A stretch of 64,000 nucleotides of DNA from Microbulbifer agarilyticus (lineage in GTDB: Bacteria > Pseudomonadota > Gammaproteobacteria > Pseudomonadales > Cellvibrionaceae). Every line of letters begins with the position of its first letter. The stretch's first letter is position 1. This document shows positions 28,204 through 37,415 of the stretch, in pieces. The notes under the pieces were generated by a model. It did not search any database, was not told where the DNA came from, and was given only the letters and a program-made list of their open reading frames with translations. The stretch spans positions 248,001 to 312,000 of the forward strand of contig NZ_JAHVKO010000004.1 in assembly GCF_019800665.1 (NCBI RefSeq). Reading direction: 5' to 3'. The translations under genes were made by a program, and so were the position numbers.

Positions 28204-29811
28204 TTGGCGAGCAGGGATGCGGAGTATGTGGTAATCGGGTCGGGGGTGGCTGGTGCACTGGTGGCCAACGAGCTGGCCAGGGCGGGGAAATCCGTGCTTA
28301 TTCTCGAGGCGGGGCCGCGCGTCGCGCGCTGGCGCACGGTGGAACGGTTTCGCAACCAGTTGGATAAGACCGACTTTATGGCCGCTTATCGGTCACCCCG
28401 CTGGGCACCCCATCCGCAGTACGGTGAATTCGCCAACAACTATCTGATCTTCAAGGGCAGCCACAAATTCAAGCAACAGTATATTCGCGTGGTGGGTGGC
28501 ACCACCTGGCACTGGGCGGCTTCCTGTTGGCGCTTTTTGCCGAATGACTTCAAGCTGAAAAGTCTGTACGGGGTTGGCCGGGACTGGCCGATTGAATATA
28601 GCGATCTGGAGCCTTGGTACTACCGCGCCGAACAGGAACTGGGTGTGTGGGGGCCAAAAGATGAAGAGCTGGGTTCACCGCGCAGCGCGGCCTACCCCAT
28701 GCAGCCCTTGCCCCTCTCCTACAATGACGCGCGGCTCAAAACGCGCATGAACCGGCACAACCCCGCCTGGCAAGTGGTTACCGAACCCGTCGCCCGCAAC
28801 AGCCGCCCTTACGATGGTCGACCAACCTGCTGCGGCAACAATAACTGCATGCCAATTTGTCCGATTGGCGCCATGTATAACGGCATCGTCCATGTGGAGA
28901 AAGCCGAGGCCAATGGCGCAGAGTTGATTGATAGCGCCGTAGTCAACAGGCTCGTGACCGAGGGTGACCGGATTGTCGCTGCGGAATACAAGGACCCCCG
29001 CGGTGAAAGTCATCGCGTAACCGGCAAGAAATTTGTGCTCGCGGCGAACGGCATCGAAACGCCAAAACTTATGCTGATCTCAGAGGCGCGCGACCACCCG
29101 AACGGGATCGGCAATCGCTCGGACATGGTGGGGCGCAATCTGATGGATCACCCGGGTACCGGCGTCCACTTCTACGCCGATGAACGGTTGTGGCCCGGAC
29201 GTGGGCCTCAGGAGATGACCTCGGTCATTGGCTTTCGCGACGGTGCATTTCGCAGCGAATACGCCGGCAAGAAACTGCATTTGTCGAACGGCTCTGCGAT
29301 ACACAAAGCGACCGAGGCGGTACTACAAAAATCTGGAACGGTGGGTGTACTTGGTCTCACCGAGCAACTGCGCGAGCGTGCCGCCACCTATGTGGAATTC
29401 AACAGTTTCCACGAGATCTTACCCCAGCCACAAAACCGCATTCAGCCCAGCAGCACGGAAAAAGACGCCAGCGGCATTCCGCGTCCGCAAATTACCTACG
29501 CGATCGATAACTATGTGGTGAAAAGCGCCGCACACACCCGTGAACACTACGCGGAAATCGCCAAGCTGATGGGCGGTAGCGAGGTCACCTTTGCCAACGA
29601 CTTTGCTCCCAACAATCACATCACCGGCACCACGATTATGGGTAGCAGTGCGGAGGACTCGGTTGTCGACAAGGACTGCCGGACCTTCGACCACCCCAAC
29701 CTGTTTGTTGCGGGCAGCTCGGTGATGCCTTCCGTGGGTACCGTCAACGTAACGCTGACGATTGCCGCGCTTGCCCTGCGCCTGGCAGACACCCTGCTCA
29801 GGGAGGGGTGA
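28204..29811 (+). CDS. GMC-family FAD dehydrogenase, large subunit of a membrane-bound sugar/alcohol dehydrogenase
   Basis: A 535-residue flavoprotein starting with TTG at 28204, ten bases after AGAGGA and two bases after the previous stop. FAD is bound by IGSGVAGALVANELARAG (from residue 11). The probable active-site His is in NNHITGTTIMG and the partner Asn in GTVNVTLT near the C-terminus. CCGNNNCMPICPIGAM is a cysteine-rich segment, as in the 3Fe-4S-like site of fructose and gluconate dehydrogenases. It oxidises a polyol or aldose and passes electrons to the cytochrome subunit. Substrate unknown. Confidence 0.85.
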   Translation: MASRDAEYVVIGSGVAGALVANELARAGKSVLILEAGPRVARWRTVERFRNQLDKTDFMAAYRSPRWAPHPQYGEFANNYLIFKGSHKFKQQYIRVVGGTTWHWAASCWRFLPNDFKLKSLYGVGRDWPIEYSDLEPWYYRAEQELGVWGPKDEELGSPRSAAYPMQPLPLSYNDARLKTRMNRHNPAWQVVTEPVARNSRPYDGRPTCCGNNNCMPICPIGAMYNGIVHVEKAEANGAELIDSAVVNRLVTEGDRIVAAEYKDPRGESHRVTGKKFVLAANGIETPKLMLISEARDHPNGIGNRSDMVGRNLMDHPGTGVHFYADERLWPGRGPQEMTSVIGFRDGAFRSEYAGKKLHLSNGSAIHKATEAVLQKSGTVGVLGLTEQLRERAATYVEFNSFHEILPQPQNRIQPSSTEKDASGIPRPQITYAIDNYVVKSAAHTREHYAEIAKLMGGSEVTFANDFAPNNHITGTTIMGSSAEDSVVDKDCRTFDHPNLFVAGSSVMPSVGTVNVTLTIAALALRLADTLLREG

Positions 29812-29817
29812 GCAGCG

Positions 29818-31152
29818 ATGCACCGGCGTCTTCTCTGGCTCTATGTAATTTCCATCGCACTCGTCGGCAGTCTATTGGCCGGCTGGCATGCGGTTGCGCA
29901 AGAAATCTGGGATGAAGCAGCGGCCGCCTCCGTGAATAAGGAGCTGAACCGCGCCGATCTGATTGAAAAGGGGCGCTACCTGTCGGTTGCCGCTGATTGC
30001 AAAGCCTGCCACACCGCAGAGGGTGGCTCAGTCTATGCCGGTGGGCGTGCAATGCATGTGCCGCTCTTGGGGACACTGTATTCAAGTAACATCACTCCGG
30101 ATATTGCCACCGGTATCGGCGGTTGGACCCTGCAGGAATTCGAGCGCGCGCTGCGCGAAGGCGTTGGCAAGGATGGGCGCAACCTGTACCCGGCGATGCC
30201 ATATGTTTCCTACGCGAAGATTACCGATGAGGATATCAAGGCACTGTATGCCTATTTCCTGTTCGGTGTCGCACCGGTACATGAAAGACCTCCAGCGAAT
30301 AAAATCCCGCAATTACTCAGTGCACGCTGGCCGCTCTATTTTTGGAATTTGCTGTTTACACCCAACAAACCCTTTGCGCCGAACCCGCAAAAAAGTGATG
30401 CCTGGAACCGCGGTGCTTACCTCGTGCAGGGGCCAGCCCATTGCGGCGAGTGCCATACACCCCGCGGCCTAGCCTTTCAGGCAAAAGCGTTTGACGAAAC
30501 CAAGAAAGGATTCCTCGCCGGTGGCCCGGTGTTGGATGGTTGGGAGGCGTACAACATTACGCCGGATCCAATCGGCGGTATTGGCAAGTGGACAGAAGAG
30601 CAGCTGACACAGTATTTAAAGACCGGCCATGTAAACCGCCTGGCCCAGGCCGGCGGCTCCATGGCCGAGGCGATCGAAAACAGTCTCGCCAACATGCAAG
30701 ACAGTGACATAGCCGCAATCGTGACGTACCTGCGGGACATCCCCCCCGTAAAAGGCAGAGTCAGAATGCCGCGGCAGAGCCTCGGCAACCCCGCCACCGA
30801 CGTGGTCATCCTGCGCGGTAACCCGTTGTCGCGGGATATTGATCCAAGAAAAAAGGCCGATGGTGCGCGACTGTACCTGGGGTTTTGCGCGACCTGCCAC
30901 GGGGTGGACGGGACCGGCAGTAAGGATGGTTACTATCCATCGCTGATTCGGAACTCAACCGTTGGCGCGAAAGACGATCACAACTTGCGCCAGGCAATAC
31001 TGGAAGGCATTAGTCGCACCATTGATGGTGAGGAAAAAATGATGCCCGGGTTCGCCGACAAAATGGATGAAGAACAGCTTAAAAGACTGGTGAATTATTT
31101 GCGCGCGCAGTTTGCCGTGCCTCCCCGGCAAACACCGGAACCGAATAACTGA
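29818..31152 (+). CDS. Triheme cytochrome c subunit of the membrane-bound dehydrogenase
   Basis: A 444-residue exported cytochrome. A signal segment (residues 1-28) precedes three CxxCH heme sites: CKACH (61-65), CGECH (about 209-213) and CATCH (about 359-363). This three-heme arrangement is that of the gluconate, sorbitol and alcohol dehydrogenase cytochrome subunits, which hand electrons to ubiquinone. It follows the flavoprotein gene after six bases. With its two neighbours it makes a complete periplasmic dehydrogenase. Confidence 0.92.
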   Translation: MHRRLLWLYVISIALVGSLLAGWHAVAQEIWDEAAAASVNKELNRADLIEKGRYLSVAADCKACHTAEGGSVYAGGRAMHVPLLGTLYSSNITPDIATGIGGWTLQEFERALREGVGKDGRNLYPAMPYVSYAKITDEDIKALYAYFLFGVAPVHERPPANKIPQLLSARWPLYFWNLLFTPNKPFAPNPQKSDAWNRGAYLVQGPAHCGECHTPRGLAFQAKAFDETKKGFLAGGPVLDGWEAYNITPDPIGGIGKWTEEQLTQYLKTGHVNRLAQAGGSMAEAIENSLANMQDSDIAAIVTYLRDIPPVKGRVRMPRQSLGNPATDVVILRGNPLSRDIDPRKKADGARLYLGFCATCHGVDGTGSKDGYYPSLIRNSTVGAKDDHNLRQAILEGISRTIDGEEKMMPGFADKMDEEQLKRLVNYLRAQFAVPPRQTPEPNN

Positions 31153-31170
31153 TTATTGGGGTCGCACGAA

Positions 31171-31974
31171 ATGCATCGACTGGAAAATAAAGTCGCGCTG
31201 GTGACTGGCGCCGCCAAAGGCATCGGGCGCGCGGTCGCCGAGTTGTTTGAGCAAGAAGGGGCCACCGTCATTCTCAGCGATATCGACGATGCCCTGGGCC
31301 AGGCAGTGTGTTCTGAAATCGGCGGAGCAGCGCGCTATATCCATCTGGATGTGGCCGAAGAGTCCCAGTGGGATTCGATTTCCAGCGCCATTGAGCAACA
31401 GTTCGGCAGGCTGGATATTCTGGTCAACAATGCCGGTATTACCGGTTTTATGGAAACCGAAGGTCCCTTTGATCCGGAGAACTTCAATCTGCCGAGCTGG
31501 CAGAAAATCCACCAGGTCAATGTGGAGGGGGTGGCAATGGGTTGCCGGGCAGCGATCAAGCTGATGAAACCGGCAGCGCACGGCAGTATTGTTAACCTTT
31601 CCTCACGCTCGGGGAATGTCGGTATACCCGGCGCTGCGGCTTATGCATCGAGCAAGGCCGCGATTCGCAACCACACCAAATCGGTCGCCCTGTATTGTGC
31701 GCAACAGGGGTACCGCATTCGCTGTAACTCCATTCACCCCGGCGCCATCCTCACGCCGCTGTGGGATTCGATATTGGGTCAGGGTGCTGAGCGTGAGGAG
31801 GCTATCGAGAAAATTGCTGCAGACATTCCACTGCGCACCATGGGCGAGCCGATGGATGTGGCCTATGCCGCACTGTATCTCGCATCGGACGAATCCAAAT
31901 ATGTCACCGGCACCGAGCTGATGGTCGATGGCGGTATCCTGGCGGGCAGCACAGCGTCTCCGAAAAAGAAGTAG
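31171..31974 (+). CDS. Short-chain dehydrogenase/reductase
   Basis: A 267-residue classical SDR. NAD(P) is bound by TGAAKGIG near residue 13, NNAG is present, the active site is a Ser in NLSSRSG with YASSK about 13 residues later, and the C-terminus YVTGTELMVDGG is typical. An Asp after strand 2 (LSDIDD) favours NAD. The ATG at 31171 is preferred to the TTG at 31156. It begins 18 bases after the cytochrome gene and may act on the same substrate or product. The substrate cannot be read from sequence. Confidence 0.85.
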   Translation: MHRLENKVALVTGAAKGIGRAVAELFEQEGATVILSDIDDALGQAVCSEIGGAARYIHLDVAEESQWDSISSAIEQQFGRLDILVNNAGITGFMETEGPFDPENFNLPSWQKIHQVNVEGVAMGCRAAIKLMKPAAHGSIVNLSSRSGNVGIPGAAAYASSKAAIRNHTKSVALYCAQQGYRIRCNSIHPGAILTPLWDSILGQGAEREEAIEKIAADIPLRTMGEPMDVAYAALYLASDESKYVTGTELMVDGGILAGSTASPKKK

Positions 31975-31995
31975 CTTTCGCGGAGGATATCGAAC

Positions 31996-32907
31996 CTATA
32001 GCGTCTTCGATCGTGGAATTGCCCACAGTAATCCATCGGTAATCAGTGTCGGAAACACACTCACGTGGTATTCCTCCGGTATCAGCTTGGTTGTGACCTC
32101 AAGACCTGCGTAATCCCGCGATTCCAATTGCTGTTCAAACGCCAGCATGTCGTCGACCATGGTGAAATGGCTGTGCGGTTTACCGTTTTCGTATTCGCCG
32201 ATCACCATCATCACCTGCGCATCCAGTGCCTTGTGCTGCTTGGCATAGTCGGATTCCATTGCAAAGATCACCTTGTTGTCATACCACAGGGATGGGCTGC
32301 CAAGGATGTAGTAGTCGAATGCTTCGGGCTGGTCGAACAGAATCGATGCACCGAGCAGGCCTCCAAAGGAGTGCCCCACAAAAATCTTTTTGTGCGGATG
32401 GATACGGTAGTGTTTGCTGAGGTAGGGGAGCACCTCATCGGCGAGAAAGCGGATGTATTTCGCCGATTGGCCGGAGGCCCGACGCGCGGCATCGGAGTGG
32501 CCACCTTTTTCATAGGGCGAGGGGGTGGGTGTGTAATCCCGGGTGCGGCTGAGCCCGCCGTTATCGCCCTTGGAATAGGACACGCCCACCAGCACCACTT
32601 CTTCAATCTTTTTGCCGTGGTCGCCCAGTTGCCGGGTGATGCTGCTGATCAACGGAAACGCATAGTCGGCGTCGTTGACCAGCACCAGCGGGTATTGCTG
32701 CTCGGTGTTGTGGAAAGAGCGCGGCAGCTTGATGAACAGCTCGTAGTCCTTGCCGTTGGCTTGCGAGTGGATATCCACAACCTGCGAGCCTTTGATTGTG
32801 TACGGTTTGGGCGCGGAAGCTGGGGAGCTTTGCACTTGGGCAAAAGCGAAGCTGGTCAGTGTGGCAAACCCACCACATAGCAGCAGGCGGGCAAACAGGT
32901 TTTTCAC
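31996..32907 (-). CDS. Secreted alpha/beta-hydrolase of the esterase D / enterochelin esterase type
   Basis: A 303-residue protein with a signal peptide (about residues 1-23, SFAFAQ). The nucleophile elbow is GHSFGG, and the fold resembles IroE/Fes-like and esterase D proteins (PLVLVNDADYAFPLISSITRQL, LPYLSKHYRIHPHKKIFVGHSFGG). The catalytic His is probably in EEYHVSVFP near the C-terminus. A siderophore or acyl-ester substrate is possible, but no siderophore genes are nearby. It is convergent with the SDR gene. Confidence 0.82.
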   Translation of the reverse strand: MKNLFARLLLCGGFATLTSFAFAQVQSSPASAPKPYTIKGSQVVDIHSQANGKDYELFIKLPRSFHNTEQQYPLVLVNDADYAFPLISSITRQLGDHGKKIEEVVLVGVSYSKGDNGGLSRTRDYTPTPSPYEKGGHSDAARRASGQSAKYIRFLADEVLPYLSKHYRIHPHKKIFVGHSFGGLLGASILFDQPEAFDYYILGSPSLWYDNKVIFAMESDYAKQHKALDAQVMMVIGEYENGKPHSHFTMVDDMLAFEQQLESRDYAGLEVTTKLIPEEYHVSVFPTLITDGLLWAIPRSKTL

Positions 32908-32979
32908 GGCGCAGTCTCGTTATTAATTTTTTAGGAAACAGTCCCGTTTAGAGCAATTGCACCGGAATAAGTTCCCGTA

Positions 32980-34875
32980 TTAAAGCCCCGGCTGCACCGC
33001 CTTTTTTCCTTTCTTCTGCTTGCGCTGCTTATTACTTCCGTTGTCGCCGTCGTCCCAGTGATGATCCAGGTGCAGGTCTGGGTCGCGTCGGTCTTCCTGC
33101 AGTGCCTGCAACAGCTGTTCGCGATAGATCTTGGTCTGGGCAATATGCTGGGATTCATCGCGCCAGTACGGGAATAGCGATTCCAGCATGCGTTGGTCGT
33201 GCTGTTTGAATTTGCGTGCCGCGCGCAGGGCCTGGTGCTTGGACAGTCCCAGCAGCTCCAGCGCACCCGCACCGATTTCGATGGCGCTGTCGACGGTCTC
33301 GCGGTAGATATACTTCACCCCCGCTTCCATCAACGCATACTGGTGCATGCGGTTCCGTGCACGGGCCAGGATGGTGAGGTGCGGGAAGTGCTTCTGAATG
33401 CGCGCAATGATATCCAGCGACGCAGCCTGATCGCTCAGGGTGAGGATGATGAGCTTGGCGTTGTCGGCGCCGGCGGCGTGCAGTAAGTCGCCGCGGGACG
33501 CATCGCCGTAGTAGGCCTTGATGCCGTAGCGGCGCACCATCTCCAGCTGTTCTGCATTGTGCTCCAGCAGGGTTGTCTCGAAACCACAGGCATTGATCAT
33601 GCGCCCGGCAATCTGGCCGTAGCGGCCGTAACCGATGATGATTACCGGCGAGCCGTCGTCGTGCGGGCCGCTGTCGGCAACATCCGGCAGTTGCGGGCCG
33701 GAGAAAAATCTCGGCTGGATTAGCTGCTCGTATGCCAGTAGCAGCAGCGGGGTCAATGCCATCGACAGTGCAATCAGCGCGATCAGGATACTGCTGACAT
33801 CCGACGGCAGAACGTGGTTCTGGCTGGCGTAGGCCAACAGTACAAAACCAAACTCACCCGCCTGCGCCAGTGACAGCGCAAACAGCCAGTCCTCCCCTTT
33901 CGCCATGCCGCGAATGCGCGCCAGCGCAAACAGGATGATGAACTTCACCACTACCATCAACAGCAGTAAACCGAACAGCAACAGTGGCTTTTGCATTACC
34001 AGCGCGAGATCCAGGGTCGCGCCCACCGCCAGGAAGAAGAGCCCCAGCAACAAGCCTTTAAACGGCTCGATATCCGCTTCCAGCTCGTGGCGGAATTCGC
34101 TTTCCGCCAGCACCACGCCGGCAATAAAGGTACCCAGTGCGGGGGACAGTTCCAGCCAGCTCATCAGTGCCGCGGCACTCAATACGATCAGCAGCGCACA
34201 GGCGGTGAACAGCTCGCGGGTGCGGGTGCCCACCACAATGCGCAGCAGCGGCGTCAGCAGGTAGCGCCCCGCCAGAATCAGCCCGATCACTGCACCCAGC
34301 ACCGCAAACGCATAGCTCCAGCCCTGCAGGTCATCGGGATCGGGGGCAATCTCGACCGTCGCCAGCAGCGGCAACAGGGCCAGGATGGGAATAACCGCGA
34401 TGTCCTGAAACAGCAGCACGCTGAATGCGTTGCGCCCGCCCTCGGTCTTCAGCAGATTTTTTTCCGACAGGGATTGCAGCACGATAGCGGTGGAAGATAG
34501 CGCCAGGATCAGCCCGACCGCGGTGGCACTGCGCCAGTCAAAACCAAACAGGGCGATGGCCAATCCGGAGACCGCCAGCGCGGTCAGCAGCACCTGGGCG
34601 CCACCGGTGCCGAAAATCGCCCCGCGCAGTGCCCACAGTTTCCTGGGTTGTAGTTCCAGGCCGATCAGAAATAGCATCAGCGCAACGCCGAATTCGGCAA
34701 AGTGTAACTCGTCGCTGGTGTCGCCAACTAGACCAAAGGCATAGGGGCCGATCAGTACGCCGGCCACCAGGTAGCCCAGCACCGAGCCGAAGCCAAGGCG
34801 CTTGGCCAGCGGTACCGAGATCACTGCGGCGCCGAGAAAAATCACGGTCTGAAGTAAAAAGTTATCTTGTGCCAT
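32980..34875 (-). CDS. CPA2-family cation/proton antiporter with RCK domain (KefB/KefC-like)
   Basis: A 631-residue membrane protein. About twelve transmembrane helices (residues 5-390) are followed by a TrkA-N/RCK nucleotide-binding domain, whose fold begins at VIIIGYGRYGQIAGRMI (about 415), and a highly charged tail. This is the layout of the glutathione-regulated potassium efflux systems. A KefF/KefG partner gene is not adjacent. It could protect against electrophiles, which fits the redox genes further on. The start is the ATG at 34875. Confidence 0.87.
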   Translation of the reverse strand: MAQDNFLLQTVIFLGAAVISVPLAKRLGFGSVLGYLVAGVLIGPYAFGLVGDTSDELHFAEFGVALMLFLIGLELQPRKLWALRGAIFGTGGAQVLLTALAVSGLAIALFGFDWRSATAVGLILALSSTAIVLQSLSEKNLLKTEGGRNAFSVLLFQDIAVIPILALLPLLATVEIAPDPDDLQGWSYAFAVLGAVIGLILAGRYLLTPLLRIVVGTRTRELFTACALLIVLSAAALMSWLELSPALGTFIAGVVLAESEFRHELEADIEPFKGLLLGLFFLAVGATLDLALVMQKPLLLFGLLLLMVVVKFIILFALARIRGMAKGEDWLFALSLAQAGEFGFVLLAYASQNHVLPSDVSSILIALIALSMALTPLLLLAYEQLIQPRFFSGPQLPDVADSGPHDDGSPVIIIGYGRYGQIAGRMINACGFETTLLEHNAEQLEMVRRYGIKAYYGDASRGDLLHAAGADNAKLIILTLSDQAASLDIIARIQKHFPHLTILARARNRMHQYALMEAGVKYIYRETVDSAIEIGAGALELLGLSKHQALRAARKFKQHDQRMLESLFPYWRDESQHIAQTKIYREQLLQALQEDRRDPDLHLDHHWDDGDNGSNKQRKQKKGKKAVQPGL

Positions 34876-34962
34876 AACGCTGTTTTGAATTTTATGTGCT
34901 GTAGATGGATGCCCCCCGGCACCCGTTGGTCTTGAAGCTGGCAGCCCGTTATCTGCCTGCGT

Positions 34963-36285
34963 CTATTGCGCCTGTTGCCCCGCGTTCGGCGGCGGCACGT
35001 TGCTGGAATAATTCGCTTCGCGACTGCGGCGTATCAGCGGGGCAATGGTGGAGCCCTGAACCACGATGGAAAAGAGTACCACGCCGTAGGTCATCACTAC
35101 CCACAGGTGCCCCAGGTCCTGAGTGCCCCCTCCTCCCTCGCGACTTATTAAGACTCCAGACGGTATCGACATCGCCAACGCCAGCGCCAGACCACCGCGC
35201 AACCCCCCCCAGATCAGAATGCGTTCGGTATAGGGGTGGTACCTGCGGTGGCGCTTGAGGAACTGGAATGGAATGCTCACCGCGGCCACCCGGCCGATGA
35301 GCACAATCACGATTGCGGCAACAATCATCAGGTAGTCGATGGGCTCGAAGGTGATTGTGATCAGGAACAGCCCCACCAGCAGGAACAGGATGCCGTTCAG
35401 AAACTCTTCGGTAATGTTCCAGAAGTTGTCCAGTTCGTGCTGGCTCACCCGCGAGAAACCGTGTTCGCGGGTGAAGTTGCCGATAATGATCCCCGATACC
35501 ACCATCGCCAGCGCACCGGACACCCCGAGGATATTGGCGGTGGCAAAACCCGCGGTGGGAATCACCAGGGTGAGCAGCAATTCCAGGCTGTGGTCATTGG
35601 TGGAGCAGATCAGCCAGTGAAATAGCCCGCCGATGGCGAGACCGAGGGCGATACCGCCGAACGCCTCCACCATAAACAGATGGCTGATGGCGGCGAATGT
35701 GGGTTCGGTGCCCTGAAACGCCAGCGCATACAGCACCGCGAACACCACCATGCCAAAACCATCGTTGAACAGGGATTCCCCCTCCACTTGGATCGACACC
35801 TGCGACGGCGCCCTCAGGTTTTTGATGATCGCCAGCACTGCGATGGGGTCGGTGGGGGAAATCAGCGCGCCAAATAACAGGCAGTACACCAGCGGCACCG
35901 GCATGCCGAGCAGCCCGAGCAGGAAATACAGAAGGTAACCGACCACAAAGGTCGAGATCAGGGTGCCGAAGATCGCCAGTGCGGTGATCTCAACCTTCTG
36001 GTTGCGCAGCATATACAGGTCAATATGCAGGGAGCCGGCAAACAGCAGGAAGCCCAGCATGCCCTTCAACAGCAGGTCTTCCAGATTCATTAGTGGCAGC
36101 AGCTGTGCCGCCCAGTCGCGCAGTTCAACGATCTCCAGCTTACCCAGCCCGGTAACGATCAGCGACAGTGCCAGGGAGCCAGCGGTAATCGCAATCGTGG
36201 TCTGGGTGCGAAGCACATACTGGTTGAGAAATCCGAGGAAAACGGAGGCCGCGGCAATAAAACAAAAGGTGTAATAGACATCCAT
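34963..36285 (-). CDS. CPA1-family Na+/H+ antiporter
   Basis: A 440-residue polytopic protein of the NhaP/CPA1 type. The ion-binding motif is the pair ISPTDPIA (about residues 166-173); ESLFNDGFGMVVF and the C-terminal WGGLRGGLALALAMS are family signatures. A run of eight G on the coding strand (35203-35210) encodes IWGGL. It lies upstream of and parallel to the KefB-like gene, with an 87-base gap, and may be co-transcribed. Confidence 0.9.
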   Translation of the reverse strand: MDVYYTFCFIAAASVFLGFLNQYVLRTQTTIAITAGSLALSLIVTGLGKLEIVELRDWAAQLLPLMNLEDLLLKGMLGFLLFAGSLHIDLYMLRNQKVEITALAIFGTLISTFVVGYLLYFLLGLLGMPVPLVYCLLFGALISPTDPIAVLAIIKNLRAPSQVSIQVEGESLFNDGFGMVVFAVLYALAFQGTEPTFAAISHLFMVEAFGGIALGLAIGGLFHWLICSTNDHSLELLLTLVIPTAGFATANILGVSGALAMVVSGIIIGNFTREHGFSRVSQHELDNFWNITEEFLNGILFLLVGLFLITITFEPIDYLMIVAAIVIVLIGRVAAVSIPFQFLKRHRRYHPYTERILIWGGLRGGLALALAMSIPSGVLISREGGGGTQDLGHLWVVMTYGVVLFSIVVQGSTIAPLIRRSREANYSSNVPPPNAGQQAQ

Positions 36286-36320
36286 GTGGGCGCGGAATCT
36301 CCATACCGGGGTTACATCAG

Positions 36321-36351
36321 GTTTGTAGGGCGCGCGGATCGTGCCCTACAA
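36321..36351. repeat. REP-like hairpin
   Basis: TTTGTAGGGC (36321-36330) and GCCCTACAAA (36342-36351) form a perfect 10-bp stem around an 11-base loop, between the pirin stop and the antiporter start. It differs from elements A-C. TGTAGGG-type stems are common dispersed repeats in related bacteria, and it may also end the pirin transcript. Confidence 0.6.
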
Positions 36352-36386
36352 AACGCCCTAATGCGAGCGCAATTTCCCGGCTGAAT

Positions 36387-37265
36387 TTAATCGGTCAGGG
36401 TGCCGTTATTGTAGTCGCGCACGGCCTGCTCGATTTGCTCCCGCGTATTCATCACAAAGGGTCCGTAATGGGCGATGGGTTCATTCAGCGGATTGCCGTG
36501 CAGGATCAGTGCACCCATTTCCTCGGCTGCATTTAATTGCAGCGATTCGCCTGCGCCAAACAGCACCAGATTGCCGCGCTCCACCACACCGCGGCCGGTA
36601 TCCAGCGCGCCGCGGTAGATATACACCAGCACCGAGTGCGCCGCCGGCAGCGGCAGCTTGATCTCGGCACCGGCCGCCAGGCGCAGGTCGGCCACAGCGG
36701 CGCTGGCAGAGGCATCGAGCAGTGGCGCGCATTCCGGCTCGCCGGCGACCTGCCACTGGCCCGCGATCAGGCGGATCATCGAGCCCTGCTCATCGAGTGT
36801 GACTTCGCGCACCTGCTCCGGCTGCACATCGCGCCAGTCCGGATCTGCCATCTTGTCCTTGGCCGGCATGTTGATCCACAGCTGAAAGCCGTGCATTCCG
36901 CTCTCCCCTTGCGAGGGCATTTCCGAATGAATAATGCCGCGCCCGGCGCGCATCCACTGGGCGCCGCCCTGGGAAATAGCGCCGCGATTGCCCAGGTGGT
37001 CCTTGTGCTCGAACTCACCACTCAACATATAGGTGAGGGTCTCGATGCCGCGGTGCGGATGTGGTGGAAAACCGGCGATGTAGTCGTCGGGGTTTTCCGA
37101 GCGGATTTCATCGATCATCAGGAAAGGACTGAAGTCCGCAGACTGGAAACCTGCGACACGATGAATTTTTACCCCGGCGCCATCAGCGGAGGGATGCCCC
37201 GCCACTACTCGCGCTGCAGGACGGGTTCCGGTGATATTTGCGCTGTTCTGTGTGACGTTTTGCAT
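36387..37265 (-). CDS. Pirin family protein
   Basis: A 292-residue bicupin. The N-terminal cupin holds the metal ligands in PHPHRGIETLTYMLSGEFEHKD (two His, then His and Glu), and the GGAQWMRAGRGIIHSE segment is the pirin signature. Bacterial pirins can have quercetinase or regulatory roles. The ATG at 37265 follows GGAGGAGCAGAACC; the longer frame to 37781 runs into the LysR gene on the other strand and is not real. It is divergent from the LysR gene, which probably regulates it. Confidence 0.92.
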   Translation of the reverse strand: MQNVTQNSANITGTRPAARVVAGHPSADGAGVKIHRVAGFQSADFSPFLMIDEIRSENPDDYIAGFPPHPHRGIETLTYMLSGEFEHKDHLGNRGAISQGGAQWMRAGRGIIHSEMPSQGESGMHGFQLWINMPAKDKMADPDWRDVQPEQVREVTLDEQGSMIRLIAGQWQVAGEPECAPLLDASASAAVADLRLAAGAEIKLPLPAAHSVLVYIYRGALDTGRGVVERGNLVLFGAGESLQLNAAEEMGALILHGNPLNEPIAHYGPFVMNTREQIEQAVRDYNNGTLTD

Positions 37266-37415
37266 GGTTCTGCTCCTCCATTTCCGGCAGTATAAGCCGA
37301 TAAAATCGCCTGAAAATGGCAAAAAATCGCAGCTAATATTCGAACAAATTGACAGATCGACCGCAGAGCGTTTCGAGCGCATCGGTTTTGATCGCATCCG
37401 GACAAGGGAAAGTCT

